Assembly (NCBI GenBank): GCA_902590775.1 | Contig: CACIYC010000004.1 | Span: 1 to 64,000, forward strand | Length of the DNA stretch: 64,000 nt | Source of the DNA: an uncultured Prochlorococcus sp. | GTDB lineage: Bacteria; Cyanobacteriota; Cyanobacteriia; PCC-6307; Cyanobiaceae | Direction of reading: 5' to 3' | In this document: in pieces, positions 52,462 to 62,601 of the stretch | How the letters are laid out: the number at the start of each line of letters is the position of its first letter | How positions within the stretch are numbered: the stretch's first letter is position 1 | Translations under genes and position numbers: made by a program | The notes under the pieces: model-generated | Seen by the model: only the letters and a program-made list of their open reading frames with translations | The model's database searches: none | What the model was told of the DNA's origin: nothing

Positions 52462-52677
52462 CTAGCTCAATATCTCTTGCAGCTCTCTAACTGTTTGAAG
52501 TTGTCCATAATAATAATTTGCCATCGCTCTCAAATCAGCATCCTTTAAACCATCAACTGCCTCAAACCCAATATTTCTCCATAATTCATTTCCACAAACC
52601 TTATTCAACTCCAGAGTTGCCTCAGAAGCAAGATTATCCAACCTTCTATTCAAATTCCTTACTTGTACAGCTGACAT
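52462..52677 (-). CDS. Small hypothetical protein (71 aa)
   Basis: A soluble helical protein: VRNLNRRLDNLASEATLELN, then ELWRNIGFEAVDGLKDADLRAMANYYYG and a final helix QLQTVRELQEILS. A single Cys (28). Codirectional with the IF-1-like gene. Family not recognised; composition is clearly coding. Confidence 0.65.
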   Translation of the reverse strand: MSAVQVRNLNRRLDNLASEATLELNKVCGNELWRNIGFEAVDGLKDADLRAMANYYYGQLQTVRELQEILS

Positions 52678-52735
52678 AACTAAAGAGAGTCTTACTAAAT
52701 AGTACAGATAAACTATTTTTTTTCAAGTGTCTTGC

Positions 52736-53698
52736 CTAAAAAGGAAGTTTCTTCCTCTGTTCTTTATTTAGATCTGCCTCCATCTCTCTAAGCCGTTTCA
52801 GGATTATGTCGTAATACTCTTTGATGTAAGAATCTAATGTTGTAGTTTTAGAAGGATCTAATCCAAAGGTTCTATAAGTGTCCTCCATTGGTGCATCAAG
52901 TTTTACACCACTTCCGCTAACATCAGCAAAAGCAAGCCTTTCTAGCACATTTAAACTCGATTGAAAGAAAGAAACCAAGGTTTTAGCAACCTTGATAAGA
53001 AATGGGGATACTCGTAAAACTTTTGCTTTCTTATTGCTAAAACCTTCACACAAGCTAATAACGTCTTCGCTCTTCCAACACTTGGGCCCAACAATTGCAT
53101 AACTTTTTCTGATTGTCTGGGGCTTATTTAAAGCCGCAACAGCAAATAAAGCCATATCCTCTGTATTCATATAAGCAATTTCACTCGGATTTCCACTTAT
53201 CCATACTGGCTGACTATCTAAGATTGGAATAGCAAACTGTCCAATAACACCCTGCATGAAAGCAACACCTTGGAGGACAGTGAAGTCCAACGAGGAATCT
53301 TCCAATAAACGCTCAGTACAGAATTTGATATCCATTAAAGGAACTTTTCTAAATTTCTCTGCTGCTAATAAGGAAAGAAAAATAACTCTTTTAACACCAA
53401 CTTTTTCACAAGATCTAAAGAGATTCAACTTTCCTTGCCAATCAGTTTCATAAACGCTTCGTGGATCATCAGGCCTACTAGTAGATGCATCTATTACTGC
53501 ATCTACTCCTGCCAACGAATATTCAAGAGACTTTATATTAAGCAAATCTCCTTGGGTCAACTCGCAACCCCACTCCTGCAAGTAAGAGGCTTTTCTAGGC
53601 CTCCGAACTATGCATCTTACTTGAACACCAGTATCTATAGCCTTTTTGGCTATCTGTCTACCAAGTGTTCCAGTGCCACCAATAATTAAAACCTTCAT
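52736..53698 (-). CDS. ycf39: Ycf39-type NAD(P)-binding protein, photosystem II assembly (320 aa)
   Basis: An atypical short-chain dehydrogenase of the NmrA/Ycf39 type. The N-terminal MKVLIIGGTGTLGRQIAKKA is the nucleotide-binding loop; VIDASTSRPDDPRSVYETDW and the CIVRRPRKASYLQEWGCELTQGDL segment are Ycf39 hallmarks. The start is set at the internal Met before KVLIIGG, since the longer form (53710) adds only MNSG. In cyanobacteria Ycf39 joins Hli proteins to deliver chlorophyll to newly made D1, so it complements the hli at 5225 and psbD/psbC at 57-59 kb. The petM gene lies just upstream. Confidence 0.94.
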   Translation of the reverse strand: MKVLIIGGTGTLGRQIAKKAIDTGVQVRCIVRRPRKASYLQEWGCELTQGDLLNIKSLEYSLAGVDAVIDASTSRPDDPRSVYETDWQGKLNLFRSCEKVGVKRVIFLSLLAAEKFRKVPLMDIKFCTERLLEDSSLDFTVLQGVAFMQGVIGQFAIPILDSQPVWISGNPSEIAYMNTEDMALFAVAALNKPQTIRKSYAIVGPKCWKSEDVISLCEGFSNKKAKVLRVSPFLIKVAKTLVSFFQSSLNVLERLAFADVSGSGVKLDAPMEDTYRTFGLDPSKTTTLDSYIKEYYDIILKRLREMEADLNKEQRKKLPF

Positions 53699-53756
53699 CC
53701 CAGAATTCATTTCCAGTCAGAAGCTTAATAGTAAGCAATTTTGACTGCGAGAAAAA

Positions 53757-53855
53757 TCATTTTCCTTGAATCTTAAGCAAAAGAGCACCTCCTATGAGTC
53801 CTGCAGGAATCAATACCCAAAAAATCGCAGCCGTACCAAAAATCTCTGAAGCCAT
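53757..53855 (-). CDS. petM: Cytochrome b6f complex subunit PetM (32 aa)
   Basis: A 32-residue one-helix subunit VII of the cytochrome b6f complex: [20 protein letters not shown] followed by [12 protein letters not shown]. Size, start and helix fit PetM. It is too short for most gene finders. It lies 58 bases upstream of ycf39 on the same strand and may be co-transcribed. Confidence 0.88.
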   Translation of the reverse strand: MASEIFGTAAIFWVLIPAGLIGGALLLKIQGK

Positions 53856-54087
53856 TTGTTAAAGATTTTGAATCATGTAACTATTTAAACCCCTAGCATT
53901 TAAATACCCAAGCAATTTTGATCCAAAAGCAATAAATCGATTAATCAAAAACATCCATTAGTATCTTCTCAGAATTGACTAAAAAGTAATTTCTGATGTA
54001 TAAATCTCAGTACTAGCTTAAAAGCTGAAATTGTTGATGTAATAAAAATAATAAATACTCAAAACATTTAATGCTAAACAATCCAAA

Positions 54088-55053
54088 GTGAATCAGACAA
54101 TCTCACCTAAAAACAATACTGATTGGGGAGAGTCTGCTTTTTGGGAATGGGAAGGATTTAATTGCCATTGGCGAGAGTTAGGAATGGAAAACAAAAATCC
54201 ACTCTTATTTCTCCATGGATTTGGAGCCAGTAGTTCGCATTGGAGGTATAACGCAAATTATTTTGCAAATAAAGGCTTTAGAGTTTTTTCCTTAGATCTA
54301 ATAGGATTTGGTAATTCTGAACAACCAGGTCCTAAAAAGATTAAAAAACTAGACAATAATTTTTGGGCTAAGCAAGTAGCTGCATTTTTAAAAGAAGTTG
54401 TTGACACACAAAAGAATGGGAAAGCCGTTCTCGTAGGAAATTCTCTTGGAGGTCTTGTTGCTTTAACTACAGCTACCTTTAATCCAGAACTTGTAAAATC
54501 AACAATAGCAGCACCCTTGCCTGATCCTGCCTTAATAAGTAATATAAAAAGAAAAGTACCAAGATCAATTACATTAGTTAGGAATACTTTAATAAAGATT
54601 TTCTACAAAATACTCCCATTAGAAATACTTATTCCTTTTATTTTAAGAACAAAACTAATCGATATTGCTATTCAATTTGCATATCATCATTCAACAAAAA
54701 AAGATAAAGACCTAAAAAAAATAATTATCGAGCCTGCAAAAAAGAAATTTGCACCAAGAGCACTTAGATTAATGTGCATAGGGATGGCGACACGTAAAGA
54801 TTCTTTGAAAGCTCCATTTTTACTAGAGAGCCTTATTTCATCTCCAAATCCTATTCCAATACTTGTAGTATGGGGAAGACAAGACCAATTAGTCCCATTG
54901 AAAATTGGTACAAAAATAAGCAAGCAATATCCTTGGCTAAAATTGATTGTTTTTGAAAATACTGGCCATTGTCCTCATGATGAATCTCCAAGCGTCTTCA
55001 ACGAATACGTTTTAGATTGGTTGAAAAACAATTCAGGAGGCAATATAAAATAA
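54088..55053 (+). CDS. Alpha/beta hydrolase (321 aa)
   Basis: An alpha/beta-fold hydrolase with the oxyanion loop [21 protein letters not shown], the nucleophile elbow [13 protein letters not shown] (Ser near residue 119) and a C-terminal His in [11 protein letters not shown] (about 300). GTG 54088 is chosen because translation starts with a short polar stretch and a tryptophan-rich segment typical of this group. The substrate is unknown. It lies just upstream of ilvH, whose ribosome binding site is inside its last codons. Confidence 0.88.
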   Translation: MNQTISPKNNTDWGESAFWEWEGFNCHWRELGMENKNPLLFLHGFGASSSHWRYNANYFANKGFRVFSLDLIGFGNSEQPGPKKIKKLDNNFWAKQVAAFLKEVVDTQKNGKAVLVGNSLGGLVALTTATFNPELVKSTIAAPLPDPALISNIKRKVPRSITLVRNTLIKIFYKILPLEILIPFILRTKLIDIAIQFAYHHSTKKDKDLKKIIIEPAKKKFAPRALRLMCIGMATRKDSLKAPFLLESLISSPNPIPILVVWGRQDQLVPLKIGTKISKQYPWLKLIVFENTGHCPHDESPSVFNEYVLDWLKNNSGGNIK

Positions 55054-55055
55054 TC

Positions 55056-55568
55056 ATGAAGCATACTCTTTCTGTACTTGTAGAAGATCAATCAGGGGCT
55101 CTTAGCCGAATTTCTGGTCTGTTTGCTCGAAGAGGATTTAATATCGATAGCCTTGCAGTTGGGCCTGCAGAGGAACCAGGCATTTCCAGACTAACAATGG
55201 TAGTAGAAGGAGATAATCAAGCCCTACAACAAATGACAAAGCAATTAGACAAGTTAATCAATGTCATTAATGTCATTGATTTAACAACATTGCCAGCAGT
55301 AGAAAGAGAGTTAATGCTTTTAAAAGTTGCAGTAAATAACGACCAAAGAACAAATATTCTTGACCTTGTTCAAGTTTTTAGAGCAAAAGTTGTAGATGTT
55401 TCATACGATGCACTTACATTAGAAGTTGTAGGTGATCCAGGCAAACTAGTTGCCTTGGAAAAGCTTCTGAGACCATATGGAATACTTGAGATAGCCAGAA
55501 CTGGCAAGGTTGCTTTAGAAAGAGCTTCTGGTGTTAATACAGAAATGTTAAAATCATCAAGCATGTAA
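55056..55568 (+). CDS. ilvH: Acetolactate synthase small (regulatory) subunit (170 aa)
   Basis: The regulatory subunit of acetohydroxyacid synthase in branched-chain amino acid synthesis. ATG 55056 begins [20 protein letters not shown], an ACT domain (residues 1-75) for feedback by valine. The second half contains [17 protein letters not shown] and [20 protein letters not shown], typical of IlvH. The longer frame starting at 55017 would overlap the hydrolase gene and lacks homology-like sequence. AGGAGG lies 14 bases upstream in the preceding gene. Confidence 0.96.
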   Translation: MKHTLSVLVEDQSGALSRISGLFARRGFNIDSLAVGPAEEPGISRLTMVVEGDNQALQQMTKQLDKLINVINVIDLTTLPAVERELMLLKVAVNNDQRTNILDLVQVFRAKVVDVSYDALTLEVVGDPGKLVALEKLLRPYGILEIARTGKVALERASGVNTEMLKSSSM

Positions 55569-55622
55569 AACAATTTACCAACTTAATTTTTTTTAAGAAT
55601 CAATCAAATATATATAAAACAG

Positions 55623-56321
55623 TTACTTAATAAGTTCTTTCATTCTCAGAATGACATCCCCTTCTTTAATCTTATCGACAATATTCATACCCTTTATAAC
55701 TTTTCCAAAAACAGCATATCTTCCATCTAACTCAGGCAAATCTTTTAAAGCTATGTAAAACTTAATTCTTCCAGAATCTAATCTTTGCATCCTTGCCATT
55801 GCCAAAGATCCTCTTTGATGAGTCAAGATAATCCTATTAAAATTTCCATTATTCCTAACAAATTTATTATAAAGAGGCGACTCGTCTCCCCTAAGCTTTA
55901 TTTCAAGAGGTATTGGTCTTAAATTAACACTTTCTTTATCAAAATAACTTTCACTAAGTTTATCAATTGTATTATCTATATTTACTTCAGAATCCTTGAA
56001 ACCTCCTTGAATAACGAATGGGAAAGGTTTCTTTATAGCTCTATCAAAAGAAGTTCCATCATAAAATCCTTTTTTAACTAAAAAAATAAAATTAGTTGTA
56101 GTAACTGGTGCAGAATTGCCATTTAATTCAAAAACAACTCTGCCTCTAGTTGTAATCATTTCAACTTGAACATTTTTGCGAATACAAGGTGTCCCTAAAT
56201 AAAAACAATAAGTTTCATCTTTTGATTTTTTTGGTGCAGAACAGCCAAAAATATTAAAAAGAATAAGTATGCTTAAAAAAAAGTATTTAGAAAAGATTAA
56301 TTTTCGCATTTCCCAATTCAA
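55623..56321 (-). CDS. Cyclophilin-type peptidyl-prolyl isomerase, lipoprotein (232 aa)
   Basis: A cyclophilin that catalyses cis-trans proline isomerisation. An N-terminal signal with an ILFNIFGC lipobox suggests a lipid-anchored periplasmic or thylakoid-lumen protein. The cyclophilin core reads VFELNGNSAPVTTTNFIFLVKKGFYDGTSFDRAI and FVIQGG, then RGSLAMARMQRLDSGRIKFYIAL and DGRYAVFGKVIKGMNIVDKI. The usual Arg and Phe active-site residues are present, as FDRAI and FVIQGG. Codirectional with the ycf4 gene, 11 bases downstream. Confidence 0.92.
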   Translation of the reverse strand: MNWEMRKLIFSKYFFLSILILFNIFGCSAPKKSKDETYCFYLGTPCIRKNVQVEMITTRGRVVFELNGNSAPVTTTNFIFLVKKGFYDGTSFDRAIKKPFPFVIQGGFKDSEVNIDNTIDKLSESYFDKESVNLRPIPLEIKLRGDESPLYNKFVRNNGNFNRIILTHQRGSLAMARMQRLDSGRIKFYIALKDLPELDGRYAVFGKVIKGMNIVDKIKEGDVILRMKELIK

Positions 56322-56332
56322 AGCTCAGAAAA

Positions 56333-56917
56333 TCAATTAGTAGACAAGCCTTCCAAGTTAACTCCCAAAAATCTTGCCAGTTCAGCACCTTCCTGCTCTA
56401 ACAATAAAAGTGGCTGAGGCCCGCCAACTTCGCTTATCGGAATATCTTTGCGGCCCTTGAGCCTTAAAACAATTCTTCTCCTTGGGTTAAATCCTTCTCT
56501 GATCTCCAGCTTGACTGCCTGTATGTCTTCAATAGGGATCTCAATATTAATCTCTTCTAAGAACCCTTGTCTAGTAACAGATAAGATCCCTTTTGCTTTG
56601 TCAAAACGATTAAGTCCAGAACCATAATCAACCCTAATTAAAGCCCATAAATAACACGCAAGAAATATTGCTAGAACACCATAAAAGCCCATGAACAATC
56701 CCTGAGGGACAAAAATCAAAGTCGATGGACTACCCAAAGGGAGCAAGTCCTTACCAAAATAGCTTGACAATGAAGCCAAAGAAAAACCAATTCCACCAAT
56801 ACTCAGCATTGATGCGACTATGTAATTGGATCTTTTTTTAGAACCATTAACAATTTGTTCAAGGAAGTTTTCCATTGAATCGGAGTTGTTCGATGACTCC
56901 ATGAGATCAGCCGACAT
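56333..56917 (-). CDS. ycf4: Photosystem I assembly protein Ycf4 (194 aa)
   Basis: A two-span thylakoid protein required for efficient assembly of photosystem I. Hydrophobic spans lie at about residues 33-55 (IVASMLSIGGIGFSLASLSS) and 70-92 (LMGFYGVLAIFLACYLWALI). The C-terminal domain includes IPIEDIQAVKLEIREGFNPR and EGAELARFLGVNLEGL, characteristic of Ycf4. The N-terminal extension of about 25 polar residues is slightly longer than in many homologues. Divergent from psbD; the cyclophilin gene follows 11 bases downstream. Confidence 0.95.
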   Translation of the reverse strand: MSADLMESSNNSDSMENFLEQIVNGSKKRSNYIVASMLSIGGIGFSLASLSSYFGKDLLPLGSPSTLIFVPQGLFMGFYGVLAIFLACYLWALIRVDYGSGLNRFDKAKGILSVTRQGFLEEINIEIPIEDIQAVKLEIREGFNPRRRIVLRLKGRKDIPISEVGGPQPLLLLEQEGAELARFLGVNLEGLSTN

Positions 56918-57105
56918 AACAGGTCACAACTGAAAGCTATTGTGTATTAAACCAGTGTAAAAAACATAAAAAACACATGAAAAGACATTGCTTTGTTTAA
57001 TTAGCAATACAACAAGGGGTTTCATCTGATAAATAATTTCCCCGGTTGGGTTTTGGAATTGTTAAAGTCTCGAGCGTATCCCAAAAGTTCAGCAACGTTG
57101 CTCTC

Positions 57106-58182
57106 ATGACGATCGCTGTTGGTGGCGCCCAAGATAGAGGATGGTTTGACGTCCTCGATGACTGGCTTAAACGCGACCGATTCGTATTTGTTGGTTGGTC
57201 TGGTCTTCTTCTCTTCCCTACTGCCTATTTGGCTATCGGTGGATGGTTTCTAGGCACAACCTTCGTAACTTCCTGGTACACACACGGTGTTGCCAGCTCT
57301 TATCTAGAAGGATGTAATTTCCTTACTGCTGCAGTTAGTACCCCTGGCGATGCCATGGGTCATAGTCTTTTGTTCCTATGGGGACCTGAAGCTCAAGGCA
57401 GTCTTGTTCGCTGGCTTCAACTAGGCGGACTATGGAATTTCGTTGTTCTTCACGGCGCTTTTAGCCTTATAGGCTTCATGCTACGTCAGTTTGAAATCGC
57501 AAGACTTGTAGGCATAAGGCCTTATAACGCTCTAGCCTTCTCAGCTGTTATAGCTGTTTATTGTGCATGTTTCCTTATATATCCTTTAGGGCAACACAGC
57601 TTTTTCTTCGCTCCTTCTTTTGGGGTGGCAGCTATTTTCCGATTTATCTTATTTATTCAAGGTTTCCATAACATCACGCTGAATCCATTTCACATGATGG
57701 GTGTTGCTGGAATTCTTGGAGGTGCTCTTCTTTGTGCTATTCACGGTGCAACAGTACAAAACACCCTGTATGAGGACACAAGCGTCTATTCAGGTGGAAA
57801 AGCTCAAAGTACAACTTTCAGAGCCTTTGATCCTACTCAAGAAGAAGAGACTTACTCCATGATCACTGCAAATAGGTTCTGGAGTCAGATTTTCGGTATT
57901 GCTTTCTCAAACAAACGATTCCTTCATTTCTTAATGCTATTTGTACCTGTTATGGGTATGTGGTGTGCTGCTATTGGAATCGTTGGTCTGGCTTTAAATT
58001 TAAGGGCATATGACTTTGTAAGCCAAGAAATTAGAGCTGCTGAAGACCCTGAGTTTGAAACTTTCTATACCAAAAACATACTTTTGAATGAAGGTATGAG
58101 AGCTTGGATGTCTTCTGTGGATCAGCCACACGAAAACTTTGTATTCCCTGAGGAGGTACTCCCACGTGGAAACGCCCTTTAA
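57106..58182 (+). CDS. psbD: Photosystem II D2 protein (358 aa)
   Basis: The D2 reaction-centre protein. The ATG at 57106 ([20 protein letters not shown]) is the usual start; the frame is open 60 bases further upstream, but that part has no resemblance to D2. Five spans with [40 protein letters not shown], the His ligands in [20 protein letters not shown], and [20 protein letters not shown] near the C-terminus. The last 17 bases overlap psbC, the classic arrangement. The gene pair is probably one transcript, ending at 59569-59601. Confidence 0.98.
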   Translation: MTIAVGGAQDRGWFDVLDDWLKRDRFVFVGWSGLLLFPTAYLAIGGWFLGTTFVTSWYTHGVASSYLEGCNFLTAAVSTPGDAMGHSLLFLWGPEAQGSLVRWLQLGGLWNFVVLHGAFSLIGFMLRQFEIARLVGIRPYNALAFSAVIAVYCACFLIYPLGQHSFFFAPSFGVAAIFRFILFIQGFHNITLNPFHMMGVAGILGGALLCAIHGATVQNTLYEDTSVYSGGKAQSTTFRAFDPTQEEETYSMITANRFWSQIFGIAFSNKRFLHFLMLFVPVMGMWCAAIGIVGLALNLRAYDFVSQEIRAAEDPEFETFYTKNILLNEGMRAWMSSVDQPHENFVFPEEVLPRGNAL

Positions 58183-59548
58183 TAGCCTTTTAAAAGCTCC
58201 TAACCAGAGCATTGAGGAAACTGGTTATGCCTGGTATGTAGGTAACGCTCGTTTAATCAATCTTTCTGGAAGATTATTAGGAGCCCATATTGCTCATACA
58301 GGACTAATGGTGTTCTGGGCAGGAGCAATGATGCTTTATGAGGTGAGTCATTTCACCTTTGACAAGCCAATGTGGGAGCAAGGTTTAATACTTCTTCCTC
58401 ATGTAGCCATGTTTGGTTATGGCATAGGACCTGGCGGAGAAGTAGTTGACATAATGCCTTATTTCCAAGCAGGTGTTGTTCACCTAATAGCATCAGCTGT
58501 TCTTGGATTTGGAGGAATTTATCATTCTCTAGCTGGCCCTGAAAAATTAGAAGCAGAGTTCCCATTTTTCTCAACTGATTGGAGAGATAAGGATCAAATG
58601 ACAACCATCCTTGGTCGTCATTTATGTGTCCTTGGATTAGGCTCATTAGCTTTTGCAATTAACTGGCAGTTCCTTGGTGGTCTATATGACACATGGGCTC
58701 CAGGCGGGGGTGAAGTCCGCTTAATAACTCCAACTACAGATCCAGGTATCATCTTTGGTTACCTTTTCCAAACCCCTTGGGGAGGTGGAGGAAATATGGT
58801 TGGAGTTAACTCTGTTGAAGATATTGTTGGCGGTCATTATTACCTAGGCATCATTGAGCTTTTAGGTGGTCATTTCCATATGCAAACAAAGCCTTTTGGC
58901 TGGGCTAGAAGAGCTTTCATATGGAATGGTGAAGCATTGCTTAGTTATGCATTAGGTGGTTTATGTGTAGCAAGTTTCTATGCATCAACATTTGTTTGGT
59001 TTAACAACACAGCTTATCCATCTGAGTTTTACGGCCCTACAAACGCTGAAGCATCTCAAGCACAAAGTTTCACTTTCCTTGTAAGAGATCAAAGAATTGG
59101 AGCTAATGTTGGAACAACTATGGGTCCAACAGGACTAGGTAAGTACCTAATGCGCTCTCCTACTGGAGAAATTATCTTTGGTGGAGAAACAATGCGTTTC
59201 TGGGACTTCCGAGGGCCTTGGCTAGAGCCACTAAGAGGAGAGAATGGATTAAGCCTAGATAAAATCCAAAATGATATTCAGCCTTGGCAAGTTCGTCGAG
59301 CTGCTGAATATATGACTCATGCACCTAACGCTTCTATCAACTCTGTTGGTGGAATCATTACCGAGCCTAATGCAGTTAACTTTGTTAACCTTCGCCAATG
59401 GCTTGCATCAGCTCATTTCTTCCTTGGTTGGTTTACTTTTGTTGGTCACCTTTGGCATGCTGGTCGAGCAAGAGCAGCTGCAGGTGGATTTGAGAAAGGT
59501 ATTGATAGAAAGACTGAACCAGCTCTTTCCATGCCTGACTTAGATTAA
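58166..59548 (+). CDS. psbC: Photosystem II CP43 antenna protein (460 aa)
   Basis: CP43, the inner antenna of photosystem II and, in evolution, a relative of Pcb. The GTG at 58166 ([20 protein letters not shown]) is chosen over a TTG-type or longer frame because GAGGAGG lies 9 bases upstream and this is the known cyanobacterial start. Features: repeated chlorophyll His residues ([12 protein letters not shown]), a long lumenal loop with [15 protein letters not shown] and [16 protein letters not shown] (the Arg near the manganese cluster) and C-terminal [15 protein letters not shown]. Confidence 0.98.
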   Translation: METPFNSLLKAPNQSIEETGYAWYVGNARLINLSGRLLGAHIAHTGLMVFWAGAMMLYEVSHFTFDKPMWEQGLILLPHVAMFGYGIGPGGEVVDIMPYFQAGVVHLIASAVLGFGGIYHSLAGPEKLEAEFPFFSTDWRDKDQMTTILGRHLCVLGLGSLAFAINWQFLGGLYDTWAPGGGEVRLITPTTDPGIIFGYLFQTPWGGGGNMVGVNSVEDIVGGHYYLGIIELLGGHFHMQTKPFGWARRAFIWNGEALLSYALGGLCVASFYASTFVWFNNTAYPSEFYGPTNAEASQAQSFTFLVRDQRIGANVGTTMGPTGLGKYLMRSPTGEIIFGGETMRFWDFRGPWLEPLRGENGLSLDKIQNDIQPWQVRRAAEYMTHAPNASINSVGGIITEPNAVNFVNLRQWLASAHFFLGWFTFVGHLWHAGRARAAAGGFEKGIDRKTEPALSMPDLD

Positions 59549-59568
59549 AATATCAATAAAATTTGCAA

Positions 59569-59601
59569 TAAAAAAGCCCCCAAGTTTTGGGGGCTTTTTT
59601 T
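59569..59601. terminator. Terminator of psbDC, facing the maf gene
   Basis: The stem AAAAAGCCCCCAA/TTGGGGGCTTTTT with a short TT-type loop and a T run is a strong terminator. Its symmetric flanks let it also end minus-strand transcription from the maf gene. Confidence 0.9.
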
Positions 59602-59614
59602 GATTCTGTTTTAC

Positions 59615-60250
59615 TTAATCAAATAAAGGAATCAAAGCTTTTGATAAAGCATTCCGCAACCATGGAAGGCTAAGGCCTATGACATTGCTATAACAACCTT
59701 CAATACTTTCAATGAAAACAGATCCTTTCCCCTCTAAAGCAAATCCACCCGCACAATTAAGAGGCTCTCCTGTCTGAACATAATTAACAATGTCAGCATC
59801 AGTTAATCTAGAAAAGTTAACTTTTGTACTAATTACATTTTTAATAATTCCACTAAAACTTTTCTCTCTATCTCTATTTGTACAAATTTTTCTATACATG
59901 AAACAATGGCCAGTATGCAGAATTCCACTTTTAGAAGACATCTTTGACAATCGATCAGAAGCTTCTATTGCATTTCGAGGTTTACCAAATACCTCACCAT
60001 TAAACTCAAACAATGAATCACAACCCAAAACAGCTATTGCTGTATTTTCATGATTAACAGTCGAAGCATCTAATAAAATTTTTGAAACAACAGATTCAGT
60101 CTTCGCAATTGCAAGCAATTCAACTAATTTCTTGACATTGCAATGAGATATTTCGTCCTCATTAATTTCGCTTACGATTACTAAATGATCAATTCCAAAC
60201 CTTTTTAGCAAAGACTTTCTGGCCTTAGAAGCCGAAGCAAGAATTAACAC
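59615..60250 (-). CDS. maf: Maf-like nucleotide pyrophosphatase (211 aa)
   Basis: A Maf/HAM1-related enzyme that hydrolyses non-canonical or modified nucleoside triphosphates. The GTG at 60250 gives MLILASASKARKSLLKRFG, the usual Maf start; a longer ATG frame (60283) would overlap the divergent gene. Conserved parts are SEINEDE, VLGCDSLFEFNGEVFGKPRN and GILHTGHCFMY, followed by YVQTGEPLNCAGGFALEGKG, matching the family. Length fits. Confidence 0.92.
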   Translation of the reverse strand: MLILASASKARKSLLKRFGIDHLVIVSEINEDEISHCNVKKLVELLAIAKTESVVSKILLDASTVNHENTAIAVLGCDSLFEFNGEVFGKPRNAIEASDRLSKMSSKSGILHTGHCFMYRKICTNRDREKSFSGIIKNVISTKVNFSRLTDADIVNYVQTGEPLNCAGGFALEGKGSVFIESIEGCYSNVIGLSLPWLRNALSKALIPLFD

Positions 60251-60262
60251 AAAACAAAAGAA

Positions 60263-60637
60263 ATGGATTTTATTGATAAGCATATTATTAACAGAAGCCT
60301 TAGAGCTATAAAATGCCTTCCCTTAAATTCAAATTTTTATCAACATATTCAAACTTCAGGATTATCAGCAGAAGACATTTTCAAAAAAAAGGAAAAATAT
60401 ATTGCCAATGTTTTCTATAAGCCAAGAAGTGAAGAAAAAATAGAAGATAGCCTTTTATGGTTAATCAAAATAGGTCTTCTAAGAAGAGAAGTTGATGGGC
60501 AAGGACTCACCTCTAAAGTGAGACTAACGCCACTAGGTCGACTCATTTTAAGAAATGAACCCAACTTAGCGAATCAAAAAGCCTCTGTTTTTGAACTTTT
60601 GACTAATTGGATCTTAAGAAATTTCTTTTTCACGTGA
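60263..60637 (+). CDS. Conserved hypothetical, upstream of cobQ (124 aa)
   Basis: A soluble protein with [26 protein letters not shown], then [39 protein letters not shown], a winged-helix-like stretch (helix, then strand-loop with Arg/Gly), suggesting DNA binding. Its stop overlaps the GTG of cobQ (GTGA), so it is translationally coupled. A possible regulator of the cobalamin gene or an unrelated partner; the winged-helix reading is only a pattern. Confidence 0.75.
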   Translation: MDFIDKHIINRSLRAIKCLPLNSNFYQHIQTSGLSAEDIFKKKEKYIANVFYKPRSEEKIEDSLLWLIKIGLLRREVDGQGLTSKVRLTPLGRLILRNEPNLANQKASVFELLTNWILRNFFFT

Positions 60638-62148
60638 AATCGTCAATCTCAACTTCCAGTTCTCTAATGGTTCTAGGGACTTCTAGCGGAGCTGGAAAGT
60701 CTTTAATTACAACTGCAATTTGTAGATATTTATATAGAAGAGGGGAGACGCCTTTGCCATTTAAAGGACAAAACATGAGCAATAACGCTTGGGTTGATGA
60801 AAATAATTGTGAAATGGCTTATTCCCAAGCTGTACAAGCTTGGGCAGCAGGACTAGAGCCTTTATGTGCAATGAATCCTGTCTTATTGAAACCGCAGGGA
60901 GACTGTAAAAGTGAAGTAATTCATCTAGGTAAAAGTGTTGGTATTACAACAGCCTCAAACTATTACGACGATTGGTTCAGTTCTGGATGGGAAGCTATCA
61001 AAACAGGCCTAAACAAACTAAAGGAAACATACAAAGATAGCAGGCTAGTACTAGAGGGAGCAGGGAGTCCTGTAGAAATAAACCTTAAGCACAGGGATTT
61101 AACAAACATGAAATTGGCAACATATTTATCATCAAATTGCATATTAGTTGCTGATATTGAAAGAGGAGGAGTTTTTGCTCAATTAATTGGAACTCTTTCT
61201 CTTCTTAATCCAGATGAAAGAAAATTAATAAAAGGAATTATCATCAATAGATTTAGAGGAGATATTTCATTATTTGATGAAGGTCGAAAGTGGATTGAGG
61301 AAGAAACAAAAATACCAGTTCTAGGTATTCTGCCCTGGTTAAACGAAATCTTCCCGCCTGAAGATTCTTTAGATTTACTTGAAAGGAAACCAATTAAGAA
61401 AAATATTGAAATTGAAATAGCCGTAATTAAATTACCTTCTATTAGCAATTTCTCGGATTTAGACCCTTTAGAAGCAGAATCTACAATTAATTTAAAATGG
61501 ATTCAACCAGGAGATTTTCTTGGCAATCCTTCTGCTGTAATTATTCCTGGCAGCAAACAAACTATCAAGGATTTAAACAAAATTCATTTAAGTGGACTAG
61601 GGAAACAACTTCAAGATTTTGCTTTCTCCGGCGGCAACATTTTTGGGATTTGTGGAGGCCTACAAATGTTAGGGGAGGAATTGGAAGACCCATTAGGCCT
61701 AGAGCATTTCAATCAAGACTCCTCTAATCATTCCTTCAATGGCCTAAACCTTTTGCCTATAAAAACTATTTTCAAATCAGAGAAATCCCTAACTAAAAAA
61801 CATACAAAGATTAACTGGCCAGAACTTTCAGACATTTATGGTTTTGAATTACATCACGGGAAAAGCATTATCAGTAACCCACTAAATCATAAAGTTAAAA
61901 AGATTTGCCAGGAAGATGATCTGGGATGGGTAAATGCACAAGGGAATATAGCGGGAACTTACTTGCATGGAATCTTTGAGAATGGTACTTGGCGAAGAAT
62001 TTGGATTAATCACATTAGAGCCCAAAAATGCCTTGCACCTTTACCAATTATTAATCAAAATCATAGAAAAAAAAGAGAACAGTTAATTAACCTACTCACA
62101 GATACTTTTGAACAGCATATTGAACTAGATCAAATATTAAATATATGA
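60634..62148 (+). CDS. cobQ: Cobyric acid synthase (504 aa)
   Basis: CobQ amidates four side chains of adenosylcobyrinic acid with glutamine in B12 synthesis. GTG 60634 gives [21 protein letters not shown]. The P-loop-like [19 protein letters not shown] and [12 protein letters not shown] are the diagnostic N-terminal motifs. The glutamine amidotransferase domain has [20 protein letters not shown] (catalytic Cys in ICGG) and the late His/Glu in [11 protein letters not shown]. Start overlaps the upstream gene by four bases and the end overlaps the ferredoxin gene by four. Prochlorococcus makes pseudocobalamin by this route. Confidence 0.96.
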   Translation: MKSSISTSSSLMVLGTSSGAGKSLITTAICRYLYRRGETPLPFKGQNMSNNAWVDENNCEMAYSQAVQAWAAGLEPLCAMNPVLLKPQGDCKSEVIHLGKSVGITTASNYYDDWFSSGWEAIKTGLNKLKETYKDSRLVLEGAGSPVEINLKHRDLTNMKLATYLSSNCILVADIERGGVFAQLIGTLSLLNPDERKLIKGIIINRFRGDISLFDEGRKWIEEETKIPVLGILPWLNEIFPPEDSLDLLERKPIKKNIEIEIAVIKLPSISNFSDLDPLEAESTINLKWIQPGDFLGNPSAVIIPGSKQTIKDLNKIHLSGLGKQLQDFAFSGGNIFGICGGLQMLGEELEDPLGLEHFNQDSSNHSFNGLNLLPIKTIFKSEKSLTKKHTKINWPELSDIYGFELHHGKSIISNPLNHKVKKICQEDDLGWVNAQGNIAGTYLHGIFENGTWRRIWINHIRAQKCLAPLPIINQNHRKKREQLINLLTDTFEQHIELDQILNI

Positions 62149-62393
62149 GATCACAACCTATAGAAATAAAATGGCCAAATGGTAAAACGACCTTTGCTTG
62201 CTCTGGCGAAGATTGGCTTTTAGAAGCTAAAAAAGCGGACATTTCAATTCCAACTGGTTGTTTAACCGGAAGTTGTGGTGCTTGCGAAATAGAAGTAAAT
62301 GGAGAAGTACTACGGGCATGTATCCATTCAATACCTAGAACAAATGGAAGCAACCTTAAAGTTGATTTTTCATATGACCCATACTGGGAATAA
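62145..62393 (+). CDS. Short-loop [2Fe-2S] ferredoxin (82 aa)
   Basis: A plant-type beta-grasp ferredoxin: C39 and C44/C47 in [12 protein letters not shown] (C-x4-C-x2-C), but the fourth Cys follows after only 11 residues (C59, RACIHS) instead of about 29. The basic N-terminus ([17 protein letters not shown]) and length fit a minimal ferredoxin. ATGA overlap with cobQ couples the two; cobalamin reduction steps need low-potential electrons, so a supporting role is possible but inferred. Confidence 0.9.
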   Translation: MRSQPIEIKWPNGKTTFACSGEDWLLEAKKADISIPTGCLTGSCGACEIEVNGEVLRACIHSIPRTNGSNLKVDFSYDPYWE

Positions 62394-62423
62394 AAAAGAT
62401 TGCAAATAGTATTTATTCTCGTA

Positions 62424-62546
62424 ATGTTTCAAGAAGAAAATTTTAGGTATAGCAGAGAGAATAGAATGCTTAAATCTGAACAAGAAATGTATTTAGAATT
62501 AAAATCTACTATCTTAAAAATATGGCCTATTAGTGCGATTAATTAA
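62424..62546 (+). CDS. Possible 40-aa peptide
   Basis: ATG 62424 encodes a charged helical N-half (MFQEENFRYSRENRMLKSEQ) and a more hydrophobic end ILKIWPISAIN. It may be real, but it is short, has no clear ribosome binding site and matches no family. A TTG 24 bases earlier is in frame. Confidence 0.4.
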   Translation: MFQEENFRYSRENRMLKSEQEMYLELKSTILKIWPISAIN

Positions 62547-62601
62547 TTCTAAACAAGGTATTTCCACTTTACAAAAAATAATTCACCAATAAAAGATCAA
62601 A

